A stretch of 64,000 bases of DNA from Salinimicrobium gaetbulicola (GCF_042676025.1 NZ_JBHTJP010000035.1:682001-746000); one strand, 5' to 3'; positions 39,530 through 49,395 are shown, numbered from the stretch's first letter. The notes: generated by a model from the letters alone, not told the origin. Numbers and translations: made by a program.

Positions 39530-41374
39530 TCAAATTTGTTCGACAAACTCTAAAAAGACCTTTTTATGGAGTTCAAGATCTAAATTTGGAGATAGTGATA
39601 CCCGGGCAATATAATCTTTGTCATCTTCTTTAGTCGTTCCTTGAGTTGATGTTGCCGGAATCGTCCAATAACATCCTTTCAACTGCCCATAACTCACACA
39701 GTATTTACTCTCATTAGGGATCTCTGTGATCATTAAATTGATCAATTTTTTATTCAGTTCTCTCTTATAGGCTTCCCTTTCTTCAGCAGTATTTCCTTTA
39801 GTGGGAAGATCTAATGAAAACACAGATGGGGTAAATCCTTGCTGAGCCAGTTCTTCTGAAACAAAATTGATCTTCGCCTCCGGGAGCGTATCATGGATAA
39901 AGTTTACAAAGTCACGTGTATTCTTATAAGCATCTGCGATCCTTTGATTCATTGAAGGTAGTTGGTTCGCTAAAATATCAACCTGAAGCTCTGTGGCTTC
40001 ATTATCGCAAAGTCTTAGATGCTTGTCTATTTTTTTCAATAGATCTTCAGCTTTTTCATTTGCTACACAGTAGCCGGCCGTACATTTACCTCCACTTGGA
40101 AATTTTGATCCGCTAACATAAGAAATGGTCCTGACCGTTGAGAGTATTCCATCTTTACTTAGAAACTGTACATTAGGACAAAATGTTTGATCTAAAATAA
40201 AAACCGGATCTATAGCAACGTCCCCGCTTGCAGTTTTACGCTCCTTACTTAAAACCTCTTTTAAGTTTTTAAGGTTGGGAACTTCGACTCTTGGATTTGT
40301 GGGAATTTCAGCGATAATGTAAGGGACAGCATCTTCGCTAGCGATCTTATCCAGGACCGTATCGATACTTTGCACCATGTCGTTATCACCATCAACCGGT
40401 AAATCTACCACTTCAACGTTATCAATACAGGCGGCTACGCGTCTTGCCTGGTCATTTGTGCCACCATAACAATTTGGAGGAACAATAAATCTGATGTCTT
40501 TTCCTTTATGTTTTTCTAGGGCATTGTCAATAAGTCCCATCATAATGGCATATTGAGTAGATAGTCCGGAAGATCCAAGAAGCGCTTCTGCCTTAGTACC
40601 GGTAATCTCCTTAATTGATTCTAATACCCTTGCTTTGGTTGTTGCACCATCACTTTTCTCATTATTAAATGCAGGCTTGTTTACTAGCAGCTGCAGGGCG
40701 GTAAAACAATTGGCAGGTGTCATGGCGATCGTCTCTCTTCTTCTTACATGCTGAATTTCGGATATGTACGAGTCATTTTTTTCGCCATTTACTAATAGTA
40801 TACTTCCCAGCTTAGAATGCACACTGATATAAAAATCAATATGCGGAGTGAGATCTGCATGACCAATTTCATCATCCTGGGATACTAAAATTGTGCTGCC
40901 ATCAAAATCAGAAATCTTTTCTGATCTCTTGACTTGCTTCATTTCAAAATTATAGTTGTAAACATGCTTTATTACTTCAGCATCAAAATAATCTGGCAAT
41001 TCACCTTTATACAGTATTCGGGTATTCTTATTATCCAATAAGTTTTTTCTAAGAACTGCTAATACAGGGATCGTCCGGGATGAAAAACTTATTACGTTCT
41101 CCGGGTTGAGGTCATTTAAATGGGCAATTGTCCATTCCAGTATAGAAGATAGTGGATGGCCTAATCGAATATAATCGAAAGCAGTGGGTAGTTCACTAAG
41201 CGCGGGTGTTTCTGAATTATTTTCTTGAAATAAGATCTCAAACTGCTTCAGGAACTCTGTTTTTGCTAATTCTTCATTATAAATATCCAGCCGGTGGGTG
41301 GTGAGCCTCAACCAGTCATTTGGCATGTTTTCTAGTACATTTTCAATATATCTGAGCACCTTATTGTCTTTCAT
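39530..41374 (-). CDS. Long fold-type-I PLP-dependent enzyme (Cys/Met-metabolism-like)
   Basis: Protein of 614 residues. The second half (about 230-610) has the PLP fold of the Cys/Met metabolism family: LGSSGLSTQYAIMMGL near 265, IIAEIPTNPRVEVPNL near 350, FILDQTFCPNV near 395, and YVSGSKFPSGGKCTAGYC near 420, with the SGSK lysine as the likely PLP anchor. The first 230 residues are an extra domain with no motif I recognise (STILVSQDDEIGHAD, FYISVHSKLGSILL look like a second nucleotide- or PLP-fold-like unit). No operon partner: tRNA-Phe lies upstream. Substrate is unknown; sulfur amino acid chemistry is possible. Confidence 0.7.
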   Translation of the reverse strand: MKDNKVLRYIENVLENMPNDWLRLTTHRLDIYNEELAKTEFLKQFEILFQENNSETPALSELPTAFDYIRLGHPLSSILEWTIAHLNDLNPENVISFSSRTIPVLAVLRKNLLDNKNTRILYKGELPDYFDAEVIKHVYNYNFEMKQVKRSEKISDFDGSTILVSQDDEIGHADLTPHIDFYISVHSKLGSILLVNGEKNDSYISEIQHVRRRETIAMTPANCFTALQLLVNKPAFNNEKSDGATTKARVLESIKEITGTKAEALLGSSGLSTQYAIMMGLIDNALEKHKGKDIRFIVPPNCYGGTNDQARRVAACIDNVEVVDLPVDGDNDMVQSIDTVLDKIASEDAVPYIIAEIPTNPRVEVPNLKNLKEVLSKERKTASGDVAIDPVFILDQTFCPNVQFLSKDGILSTVRTISYVSGSKFPSGGKCTAGYCVANEKAEDLLKKIDKHLRLCDNEATELQVDILANQLPSMNQRIADAYKNTRDFVNFIHDTLPEAKINFVSEELAQQGFTPSVFSLDLPTKGNTAEEREAYKRELNKKLINLMITEIPNESKYCVSYGQLKGCYWTIPATSTQGTTKEDDKDYIARVSLSPNLDLELHKKVFLEFVEQI

Positions 41375-41493
41375 AAATTCTTCTTTTTGATAGGCCGGTA
41401 ATATAGATGGCTTAAATGTATTTTAAAAGTCTTACGGAAAATTTCTTGCCCGGCTACGCCAACATTTTTGGAGAGTATAATGGGCCGGAAAAT

Positions 41494-41525
41494 AAAAAAA
41501 CCCCTCCTGAAAAGAAGGGGTTTTT
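41494..41525 (-). terminator. Terminator downstream of tRNA-Phe
   Basis: AAAAACCCCT/AGGGGTTTTT (41496-41505 with 41516-41525), loop ten bases, with an A run on the plus strand that gives a T run for the minus-strand transcript of the tRNA. It lies eight bases after the tRNA CCA end. Confidence 0.8.
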
Positions 41526-41532
41526 GCTTTGA

Positions 41533-41608
41533 TGGTGGTGCCTCCAGGAATCGAACCAGGGACACAAGGATTTTCAGTCCTTTGCTCTACCAACTGAGCT
41601 AAGGCACC
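41533..41608 (-). tRNA. tRNA-Phe (GAA)
   Basis: A 76-base cloverleaf on the minus strand with encoded CCA. The acceptor stem is GGTGCCT/AGGCACC, the D arm contains AGCTCAGTTGGTAGAGC, the anticodon loop CTGAAAATC gives anticodon GAA, and the T arm is the standard GGTTCGATTCC. A promoter with correct spacing lies upstream and a terminator downstream, so it is a single-gene unit. Confidence 0.97.
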
Positions 41609-41648
41609 AGTGCTTAAAGCATGCTTACCTTGTTGTAGTAAGCGGGTG

Positions 41649-41680
41649 CAAATATAGATTCAAATTTAATATCACGCAAA
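41649..41680 (-). promoter_or_regulatory. tRNA-Phe promoter
   Basis: On the minus strand TTTG (41680-41677), a 20-base spacer, and TATATTTG (41656-41649): an exact Bacteroidota promoter. Transcription would start near 41643, about 35 bases before the tRNA; the leader can form GCTTAC/GTAAGC. Confidence 0.75.
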
Positions 41681-41731
41681 GGAATTTTAAAAAAAATGCT
41701 TTTGTACCTTCGCTTTCACAACTTCATAACA

Positions 41732-42463
41732 ATGAATTTAATTATTGATGTAGGTAACACCCTTGCAAAAGTTGCTGTTTTTCAGAATGATGAACTGGGG
41801 AAAAAGGAGGTGGTCCAGAAAGAGTCACTCGAAAAAAAAATAAAAGAAATTTTTAAGGAGTTCCCCGAAATCCATGCGGTAGTGACCTCAAATGTGTCAA
41901 AAACTACTTTTTCCTGGCCTTCTGGTCTTCAGAAAAAGGCAAGAATTTTGAATCTTGACGCCAATACCTTGCTTCCTTTTGAAAATCTCTACGGCACTCC
42001 CGCAACTTTAGGAAACGACCGTAAAGCACTTGCTGCCGCCGCGGTCAAAAAGTATCCCGGGCGTAACGTTCTAGTGATCGATGCCGGGACCTGTATTACG
42101 TACGACTTTAAAAATGCTGAAAATCAATATCTAGGGGGAGGGATTTCTCCGGGGTTAAAAATGCGTTTTAAAGCCCTTAATTCTTTTACGGCAAATCTGC
42201 CATTAGTGACACCGCAAGAAGACCTCAAATTGATAGGAGACAGTACTTTGAGTTCCATTAATTCGGGAGTGATTTTTGGGTTTTTGAAAGAAATTGACGG
42301 GATTATTGAGGAATATGCATCTCAATATGATGAAATGCTTACAATTATTACAGGTGGAGACGCACAATTCTTGTCTATAAACTTAAAAAATAGCATATTT
42401 GCGAACTCCAATATCTTGTTGGAGGGATTAAATTATATTCTCGAATTTAATATCAGTCAATGA
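41732..42463 (+). CDS. coaX: Type III pantothenate kinase
   Basis: Cytoplasmic kinase of about 243 residues for the first step of coenzyme A synthesis. The ATP-binding N-terminus MNLIIDVGNTLAKVAVF, the NDRKALAAAA region, and VLVIDAGTCITYDF with LGGGISPGLKMRF are the CoaX signature. The frame is open to 41696, but the ATG at 41732 places the DVGNT motif where the family has it. A TACCTTCG box at 41705-41712 may be the -7 element. The following outer-membrane protein gene overlaps by four bases, so they are co-translated. Confidence 0.93.
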   Translation: MNLIIDVGNTLAKVAVFQNDELGKKEVVQKESLEKKIKEIFKEFPEIHAVVTSNVSKTTFSWPSGLQKKARILNLDANTLLPFENLYGTPATLGNDRKALAAAAVKKYPGRNVLVIDAGTCITYDFKNAENQYLGGGISPGLKMRFKALNSFTANLPLVTPQEDLKLIGDSTLSSINSGVIFGFLKEIDGIIEEYASQYDEMLTIITGGDAQFLSINLKNSIFANSNILLEGLNYILEFNISQ

Positions 42464-43707
42464 CAAAACGATTAATACTAATCGTATTCATTTTATTTTC
42501 AGTGATTACGACCGCTCAGGAGCGAACTTCCTCTCCATATTCTTTCTACGGAATTGGAATGACTACTTTTAAAGGAACCGTAGAGAACCAGTCTATGGGT
42601 GGTCTGAGTTTTCTTTCTGACAGTATCCATTTGAATCTTCGCAATCCGGCATCTTACGGCAAGCTGGGACTTACAACTTATACTTTGGGAGGGAGTCATA
42701 AAGTTTCTGAAGTGATGACCGACGAAGAGAGCGGAACAACCAATACTACTTCTTTAGATTATTTGGCCATAGGAATTCCAACCGGGAAATTCGGTTTTGG
42801 GTTTGGGCTTATTCCATATACAGCTGTCGGGTATGACATTCTTGAGGCCAATGAGTCGGCAGGAACGGTTACCAGGTTTTCAGGAAAAGGTGGTATCACC
42901 AAAGTATTCCTTTCAGGAGGATATGAGGTCAACGATAATATCTCCCTCGGGGTTAATGTGGATTATAACTTCGGAAACATTCAGAATAAGAACATTTTCA
43001 TTCGGGAAGGACTTGAATTTGGAAGTCGCGAGATCAATAGATCAGACGTCAGCGGATTCACTTTTACCTTTGGCCTGGAGTACGAAAGAATGCTGAAGGA
43101 AGGCCTGCAATTCAACTTTGGGGCTTATTATTCTCCTGAAGCTGACCTGAAATCACAAAACGAAAGAGAGCTTGCAACGATTATTTTTTCTAACACGGGG
43201 CTTGACTTGCCGGTTGATGCTCGTCAAATCGATCTTGAAAATGGTGATCTAACCGTTCCTTCCAGTTTTACGGTAGGATCTGGAATTGGAAAATCAAAGA
43301 AATGGTTCTTAGGAGTTGAATATACTGGTTCTGAAGCCAGCGATTTTAGTAATAGATCTTTTGCTCTTCAAGGGGCGACTTACAATAAATCTAATAGTTA
43401 TAAAGCAGGAGGGTATTACATACCTAATTATAATTCTTTAACCAGCTACTTCAGTAGAATCGTTTATCGCGGTGGACTAAGGTTTGATGAAACCGGTCTA
43501 AACCTTGATGGTGAAGATATAAATGAGTTTGGCATATCTTTTGGAGTAGGACTACCGGCAGGACGAACGTTCTCTAATATTAACCTGGGATTTGAGTATG
43601 GACAGCGCGGTACCAAAGACTCAGGACTTGTTTTAGAAGACTTCTTTAATGCCAGAATAAGCCTCTCTCTTAATGACAGATGGTTTGTAAAAAGAAAATT
43701 TGAATAA
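42460..43707 (+). CDS. Outer-membrane beta-barrel protein
   Basis: Secreted protein of 415 residues. A signal peptide (MTKRLILIVFILFSVITTAQ) is followed by alternating strand-like segments through to the C-terminus, which ends NDRWFVKRKF, an aromatic-rich terminal strand. The start YSFYGIGMTTFKGTVENQSMGG is conserved in a flavobacterial family found between coaX and the TPR/lptC genes, and it resembles the FadL/OMPP1-like or PorV-like type. The function is unknown, but the context (lptC nearby) hints at envelope biogenesis. It overlaps coaX by four bases and is followed 29 bases later by the TPR gene. Confidence 0.8.
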   Translation: MTKRLILIVFILFSVITTAQERTSSPYSFYGIGMTTFKGTVENQSMGGLSFLSDSIHLNLRNPASYGKLGLTTYTLGGSHKVSEVMTDEESGTTNTTSLDYLAIGIPTGKFGFGFGLIPYTAVGYDILEANESAGTVTRFSGKGGITKVFLSGGYEVNDNISLGVNVDYNFGNIQNKNIFIREGLEFGSREINRSDVSGFTFTFGLEYERMLKEGLQFNFGAYYSPEADLKSQNERELATIIFSNTGLDLPVDARQIDLENGDLTVPSSFTVGSGIGKSKKWFLGVEYTGSEASDFSNRSFALQGATYNKSNSYKAGGYYIPNYNSLTSYFSRIVYRGGLRFDETGLNLDGEDINEFGISFGVGLPAGRTFSNINLGFEYGQRGTKDSGLVLEDFFNARISLSLNDRWFVKRKFE

Positions 43708-43736
43708 ATCAACTAAACTGGAATAAACCTTACACT

Positions 43737-45107
43737 ATGAAATCTAAAGTAATATTATTTCTTTCCGGGGTACTTTTAGGTACAGGAGCTTTGCAGGCGC
43801 AGGCAAACCAGGAGTGTGCGACTACTGCATCTCTTGCTTACAGTGATGCTAAAGCCAAGAATTATGAAGCTGCTTACCCTAGAATTCAAACCCTAAGGAA
43901 AGATTGTCCTTCATATAGCGTAGTAACCTATCAATATGGAGAGAGAGTCTTAAAAGATAAACTTGAAAAAGCTCCTGATGCTGAGAAAAATGCCGTAGCG
44001 CAAGATCTTATCAAATTATACGAGGAGCGTTTACAGCACTTCCCTGGTAAAACTAAGGCTGGTGAAGTATATGCTGATATAGCCCAGGTGATGTATGATT
44101 ACAAAATGGGTACTCCTGAGGAGCAATATGCTGCTTTTGATAAGGCGTTTAAAGAAGATAAAGATGCTCTTAATGCTAAATCTCTTTATACTTACTTTTC
44201 TCTGTTAGTTGACTTGCAGGATGCAGGTAAGAAAGAACTTCAGGATGTTTTCAACCAGTATGATATTGTTATCGCTAAGGTTGAGGAAGATGAAAATAAA
44301 ATGGCTGAAGGTCTTGCTACACTTATCGAGAAGCAGGAAGCTGGTGAGCAATTGACTTCTAAAGATGAAAAGAGACTGAATGCTTATGAGATCAACCTTA
44401 AAGCATATAGTACCATTAGAGGAAGTATTAATGCTAAGTTAGGTCAGCGTGCAGATTGTGATAACCTTGTTCCTTTATACAGTAAAGATTTTGAAGCTAA
44501 TAAAAGTAATGTTGATTGGTTGAAAAGAGCTGCAGGAAGACTATCTGGTAAAGATTGTACTGAAGATCCTTTGTTCTTCAAGTTAGTGGAAGCCTTACAC
44601 AAAGCTGAGCCATCTGCAAAATCTGCTCTTTACTTAGGTCAGTTAGCTGATGCTGAAGGAAAAGCCGGAAAAGCTCTTGAGTATTATAACTAGTCAGCTG
44701 AATTGGAAAAAAATCCTTCAGACAAGGCAAGAGTATACTACAAGATCGCTGATGAATACAAGAAAAAGGGTCAGTTTGGTCAGGCTAGAAATTACTATAG
44801 AAAGACTCTTAACGCGAAGCCATCATTTGGTAGAGCTTACTTGCAGATCGCTAACATGGTCGCCCAGAGTGCTAACAACTGTGGTAACACTGCATTCGAG
44901 AAGAGAGCTGTGTACTGGTTAGCTGCCGATTATGCTGCTAAAGCTGGTAGAGTTGATCCATCGATCAGTTCTAACGCTAATGAGACTGCCGCTGCCTATA
45001 GAGGTAGAGCACCACAGCGTTCAGACATTTTTCAGTCTGATATGCAGGGGAAAACTATCAACATTGGATGTTGGATAGGAGAAAGCGTACGTGTACCTAA
45101 CTTGTAA
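43737..45107 (+). pseudogene. TPR-repeat protein interrupted by an in-frame TAG
   Basis: Secreted tetratricopeptide-repeat protein of 456 codons if the internal TAG at codon 319 (44691-44693) is read through. Both parts share one frame: the first ends GKALEYYN, the second continues SAELEKNPSDKARVYYKIADEYKKKGQF with normal TPR spacing. A single C-to-T change of CAG (Gln) would explain the stop. A signal peptide (MKSKVILFLSGVLLGTGALQAQ) opens the gene. Other genes here also end in TAG (for example the PPIase), so TAG is a normal stop. The codon use on both sides looks like a well-expressed gene, so the stop is recent or a sequencing error. Confidence 0.85.
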
Positions 45108-45108
45108 T

Positions 45109-45675
45109 ATGAAGTTAACATACCGGAATACTTATATAAGCATTGTCACAATTCTTTTTGTGGCAATGCTTTTTTCATGTGAGGGTAACCTTAAAGGGGT
45201 GCGCGACATGGAGATGCCCGAAGATGCCCCGCAGGCTGTCGGGATGGGTATTAACTTGAAATACATAGATTCCGGAAAAGTGGTCGCTACTCTAAAAAGC
45301 GACAAAATGATGGATTTTTCGAACAAGAACTTTCCTTATCGTGAATTTCCGGAAGGGCTGGAAGTTGAATTCTACGATGAAAATCGGGAAAAGAATACGG
45401 TTACCGCCAATTACGGGGTGATCTATGATCAAACTGGCCTGATAGATCTTCAGGGAGATGTTGTGGTTATTACCAGTGATAGCACCCGCCTTATGGCAGA
45501 TCAATTGTATTGGGATCAGGCGAGCAACTGGGTTTTTACAGACAGGCCCAACACTATCCGCTTCAAGAATGGCGCTCGTAATGAGGGGCAGGGCTTTGAT
45601 AGTAATCAGGAATTCAGTAATTTTCGTTCCAGGTCCAATGTTGGCGTCCAAATTATAGAAGAAGAAACTAAATGA
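45109..45675 (+). CDS. lptC: LPS export protein LptC
   Basis: Periplasmic, membrane-anchored part of the Lpt lipopolysaccharide transport bridge, 188 residues. The N-terminus gives a lipoprotein signal (LFVAMLFSCEGN) and the body has the LptC/OstA-like beta-jellyroll pattern: MEMPEDAPQAVGMGINLKYID, LKSDKMMDFSNKNFPYREFPEGLEV, YGVIYDQTGLIDLQGDVVV. The ATG at 45109 (one base after the TPR stop) is preferred to the upstream frame start at 45091. Next gene overlaps by four bases. Confidence 0.88.
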   Translation: MKLTYRNTYISIVTILFVAMLFSCEGNLKGVRDMEMPEDAPQAVGMGINLKYIDSGKVVATLKSDKMMDFSNKNFPYREFPEGLEVEFYDENREKNTVTANYGVIYDQTGLIDLQGDVVVITSDSTRLMADQLYWDQASNWVFTDRPNTIRFKNGARNEGQGFDSNQEFSNFRSRSNVGVQIIEEETK

Positions 45676-45863
45676 TGAAACTTTCCAAATTTTTTGAATT
45701 TGCATACCTGGCCGCAGCGGCCTTTTTCCTTTATGAAGCATTTATTGTTTGGGATACCCAGCGTGAAAGAGCTTATTTGTTCCTCTTTTTCGTAGTGCTT
45801 GCCATCTTTATGTTTTTCTTCCGAAGGCACTTCAGGAATAAGTACGGTAATCGTAAGAAGTAA
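45672..45863 (+). CDS. Small two-helix membrane protein
   Basis: A 63-residue protein starting MMKLSKFFEFAYLAAAAFFLYEAF, with two hydrophobic segments and a basic C-terminal tail (RRHFRNKYGNRKK). It is conserved in position between lptC and the CBS/CorC gene in flavobacteria to my recollection. Overlap with lptC is four bases and the gap to the next gene is three, so it belongs to the operon. No function can be assigned. Confidence 0.75.
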   Translation: MMKLSKFFEFAYLAAAAFFLYEAFIVWDTQRERAYLFLFFVVLAIFMFFFRRHFRNKYGNRKK

Positions 45864-45866
45864 TAG

Positions 45867-47153
45867 ATGGGCTATGATATATTCATAATTGTCTGCTCCC
45901 TTCTCCTATCTGCTTTTTTCTCAGGGATGGAGATCGCTTATGTCTCAGCCAATAAGATACATGTTGAGATCGAGAAAAAGCAAAATGACTTTCTTGCCAA
46001 GGTACTTACTCGCTTAACCCGGAAACCGTCCAAGTTTATTGCCTCCATGCTGGTGGGTAATAATATAGCATTGGTGGTATATGGGTTCTTTATGGGGGAT
46101 CTGCTCATGGAATGGCTTGGAACTTTAGATGTTCAAAATGAGTTTTTGAGGTATGTGATCATGGATCTTAGCCTGCTGACTCAAACTGTTATTTCCACAC
46201 TTATAATCCTTCTCACTGCGGAATTTTTACCCAAAGTGTTCTTTCAGATCTATGCCAACTTTCTGCTGAAGTTCTTCGCGGTTCCGGCTTATTTGTTTTA
46301 TATCCTGTTTAGTTTCATTTCCTCATTTGTGATCTGGATCTCAGATTTTGTGCTGAAGCGTTTCTTTAAGACTGAAGGGGACGAAGTGCAACTTGCCTTT
46401 ACAAAAGTAGAGTTGGGGAATTACATTAATGAGCAGATGGAAAAAGTGGAGGAGGACCAGGAAATAGATACTGAAATTCAGATCTTTCAAAATGCCCTGG
46501 AATTTTCCGAAGTGAAATCAAGGGAAGTGATGATTCCCCGCACCGAAATTGTGGCGGTCGATCTCAATACAGAGCCTAAAGACCTCGTAGAAACCTTTAC
46601 CGAAACCGGTCTTTCCAAGATACTTGTATATAAAGAAAATATCGACGATATCATTGGATACATTCACTCCTTTGAATTGTTTAGAAAACCTCCGACCTTA
46701 AAATCTATCTTATTGCCGGTAATGTTCGTACCTGAAACCATGCTTGTAAAAGATGTATTGAACATACTTATCAAAAAACGGAAAAGTATCGCCGTGGTGA
46801 TCGATGAATACGGTGGTACCAGCGGGATGATGACAGTGGAGGATATTGTTGAGGAGTTGTTCGGGGAGATCGAGGATGAACATGATCCGGTGGTCTTGAT
46901 CGAAGAAAAGTTGGGGGAGAACCATTTCCTTTTTTCAGCGAGGCTGGAAGTTGATTACCTGAATGAAACTTTTAAGCTCAACATCCCAATTGGTGAAAAT
47001 TACGAGACCCTGGGAGGCTATATTGTGAATCATACAGAGGAGATTCCTCCAAAGGACGGCATTGTCCAGATCGATGAATTCACCTTCCATATCAAGGAAG
47101 TTTCAAACACCAAAATTGAACTGGTAGAGGTAAGAGTTAAACCGCAGGATTAA
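45867..47153 (+). CDS. CNNM/CBS/CorC-domain membrane protein (hemolysin family)
   Basis: Membrane protein of 428 residues: an N-terminal CNNM (DUF21) domain with about four helices (1-190, FFSGMEIAYVSAN), then two CBS domains (about 215-335, EVMIPRTEI and VVIDEYGGTSGMMTVEDIVEELFGEIEDEHD) and a CorC/HlyC C-terminal domain. Homologues take part in magnesium efflux or, as GldE in flavobacteria, in gliding; this copy is not proven to be GldE. It follows the small membrane protein by three bases. The role is likely cation homeostasis. Confidence 0.88.
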   Translation: MGYDIFIIVCSLLLSAFFSGMEIAYVSANKIHVEIEKKQNDFLAKVLTRLTRKPSKFIASMLVGNNIALVVYGFFMGDLLMEWLGTLDVQNEFLRYVIMDLSLLTQTVISTLIILLTAEFLPKVFFQIYANFLLKFFAVPAYLFYILFSFISSFVIWISDFVLKRFFKTEGDEVQLAFTKVELGNYINEQMEKVEEDQEIDTEIQIFQNALEFSEVKSREVMIPRTEIVAVDLNTEPKDLVETFTETGLSKILVYKENIDDIIGYIHSFELFRKPPTLKSILLPVMFVPETMLVKDVLNILIKKRKSIAVVIDEYGGTSGMMTVEDIVEELFGEIEDEHDPVVLIEEKLGENHFLFSARLEVDYLNETFKLNIPIGENYETLGGYIVNHTEEIPPKDGIVQIDEFTFHIKEVSNTKIELVEVRVKPQD

Positions 47154-47251
47154 TTTTAAGATTTTCCTCACATTTTGCGGATTTATAGTTTTTTAATAAT
47201 CCTAAAAACGTTATTTTCGCCCCCTATATTTTAGAATAAACACAATTAAAA

Positions 47252-49372
47252 ATGGCAGTATTAAATAAAATAAGGCAACGTTCGGTTTTCCTGATCGTAA
47301 TTATCGCTTTAGCGCTTTTCTCTTTTGTTTTGGCTGATGTGATCCGAAATGGAGGCATGGTTTCTCAAAAATCACAAAATACCATTGCGAGTATTAATGG
47401 TGAAGATATTGAAAGAGAGCAATTTGCGCGTCAGGTTGAAGCATACCAACGTAATTTAGGTCCTAATGCTTCTACTGCTCAGGCGGTGAACATGGTATGG
47501 GACATGAATGTGCGCCAAAAAGTTCTTGAACAGCAGTTCGAAGAATTAGGTATTCGTGTGGAGGAAGCTCAGGTGAAGGAATTACTTCGCCAGGAAATGG
47601 GGAATAACCCAAACTTCACTAATGAAGCCGGGATGTTTGATGAGAACAAACTACGTGAATATGTTGCCACTTTAAAATCTACTTCTCCTGAGGCTTACCA
47701 GCAATGGTTGGATTATGAGACTTCAGTTGGTAAATCTGCTCGTGAGCAAATTTACTTCAACCTTATTAGAGCTGGAGTAGGTGCTACTCTTGCTGAAGGG
47801 GAGCAGGCTTATAGATTTGCAAATGATAATGTTGACTTTGAATTCGTGCAGGTGCCATATTCTTCTGTTCCTGATTCTGAAGTAGAAGTTTCAAAATCTG
47901 AGATCAAAAATTATATCAAAGAAAATTCTGAAAGATTCCAGACTGAAGCTACCAGAGACATTCAGTATGTTCACTACAACGAGACTTCTTCTGTAGAGGA
48001 TGAAAATGAAGTAAAGGTTCAGGTTGAAGGGCTTTTGGATAACAAAGTTGAATACAACGCCGTAACCAAAGCGAATGATACTTTGCCAGGTTTCAAGACT
48101 ACAAAAGATCTTGAAACTTTCGTAAATGAAAATTCAGATTATAAATATTCAGGAAGATTCCTTTTCAAAAGTAACCTTCCAAAGGAGCATGCAGATGCTA
48201 TCTTTAACCTTAACGAAGGTGAAACTTACGGGCCATATAAGTTCGGAGGAGCATGGAACGTTTCGAGATTGGAAGCTGTAAAACAAATTCCTGATTCAGC
48301 TAAAGCACGTCATATTCTAGTTGCTTTCCAGGGATCACCTGCAGGACAGGGAGTGACCAGATCTAAATCTGAAGCTAAGAAGTTAGCCGATAGTATTGGG
48401 AGCGTTGTGAAAAAAGATATTTCCAAGTTTGGGGAATTGGCTTCAGCTTTCTCTGCCGATGCTTCTAATAAAGATAAAGAGGGTGATCTTGGATGGTTCA
48501 CTCCGGGAGCTATGGTTCCTGCTTTTAATGATTTTGTGTTTGAGAACAATGAAGGTGCTGTTGGAGTTGTGGAAACTCAATTCGGGTACCATGTGATCGA
48601 TATTCAGGAGCAGACAGAAAAAGAAAAAGCTGTTAAAGTGGCCACTATTTCTCGTGCTATTGAGCCTTCAGAAAAAACAATGAATGACCTGTTCGCGGAA
48701 GTGACTAAATTCGAGCTTGCCGCAAAAGATGGTGATTTCGTAAGTCTTGCTAAAGAAAACAACAAGGAGGTGAAGCCGGTGAAGGAAATTCGTCCGCTTG
48801 AGGAGAATATTCCTGGTATCGGAGCTCAGCGTCGTATTGTGCAGTGGGCTTTTGAAGAAGAAACTGAAGTTGGTGACATCAGAAGATTTGATGTAAAAGA
48901 CGGATATGTGGTTGCTCAGGTAACTGCTGTAAACAAAGAAGGAACAAGATCTGTTGAAGCTGCTTCAGCTACAGTGATCCCGATCCTTCAGAAGCAAAAG
49001 AAAGCTGAGATCATCAAAAATAAGATCAGCGGCAGCACTTTGCAGGAGATAGCAAGTAACCAAGGTGTATCAGTAAATACTGCTAATGCTGTTAACCGTA
49101 ACAGCCCAACCCTTCCGGGAGTTGGTAGCGAGCCAAAGGTTGTAGGTGCTGCATTTGCGTTAGAGCAGGGTACAGTTAGCCAGCCTTTGAGCGGTGAAAA
49201 AGGTGTTTTTGTGATCAATGTTTTGAAGAAGACCGATGCGCCTAAACTAGAGTCTTATCGTCCTTACGCTGCAAGAGAAGCTTCGGCAAGAAGAACAACT
49301 ATCAATAACGATGTTTTTGAAGCGTTGAAGAACTCAGCTGAGATCGAAGATAACAGAGCCAGATTCTACTAG
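47252..49372 (+). CDS. PpiD/SurA-type peptidylprolyl isomerase
   Basis: Envelope folding protein of 706 residues. A single N-terminal transmembrane helix (13-30) anchors a SurA-N-like domain (about 45-220, SINGEDIEREQFARQVEAYQ), followed by a parvulin domain (about 350-455) beginning ARHILVAF and including GWFTPGAMVPAF and QFGYHVIDIQ. A second, divergent parvulin-like segment may follow. The layout is that of PpiD, which helps outer-membrane protein folding. A TATTTTCG box (47212-47219) may be the promoter. A strong terminator follows the TAG stop. Confidence 0.9.
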   Translation: MAVLNKIRQRSVFLIVIIALALFSFVLADVIRNGGMVSQKSQNTIASINGEDIEREQFARQVEAYQRNLGPNASTAQAVNMVWDMNVRQKVLEQQFEELGIRVEEAQVKELLRQEMGNNPNFTNEAGMFDENKLREYVATLKSTSPEAYQQWLDYETSVGKSAREQIYFNLIRAGVGATLAEGEQAYRFANDNVDFEFVQVPYSSVPDSEVEVSKSEIKNYIKENSERFQTEATRDIQYVHYNETSSVEDENEVKVQVEGLLDNKVEYNAVTKANDTLPGFKTTKDLETFVNENSDYKYSGRFLFKSNLPKEHADAIFNLNEGETYGPYKFGGAWNVSRLEAVKQIPDSAKARHILVAFQGSPAGQGVTRSKSEAKKLADSIGSVVKKDISKFGELASAFSADASNKDKEGDLGWFTPGAMVPAFNDFVFENNEGAVGVVETQFGYHVIDIQEQTEKEKAVKVATISRAIEPSEKTMNDLFAEVTKFELAAKDGDFVSLAKENNKEVKPVKEIRPLEENIPGIGAQRRIVQWAFEEETEVGDIRRFDVKDGYVVAQVTAVNKEGTRSVEAASATVIPILQKQKKAEIIKNKISGSTLQEIASNQGVSVNTANAVNRNSPTLPGVGSEPKVVGAAFALEQGTVSQPLSGEKGVFVINVLKKTDAPKLESYRPYAAREASARRTTINNDVFEALKNSAEIEDNRARFY

Positions 49373-49395
49373 TAGATACGGTTTATATATAAAAT

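Noticed and set aside
41371..41565. 64-codon minus-strand frame over the tRNA terminator
   Set aside because: It overlaps the tRNA-Phe 3-prime half and its terminator, and the translation is low-complexity.
44691..44693. TAG as a recoded sense codon (pyrrolysine or suppression)
   Set aside because: TAG is used as the ordinary stop of other genes here, for example the PPIase gene at 49370-49372, and no pyl genes are seen.
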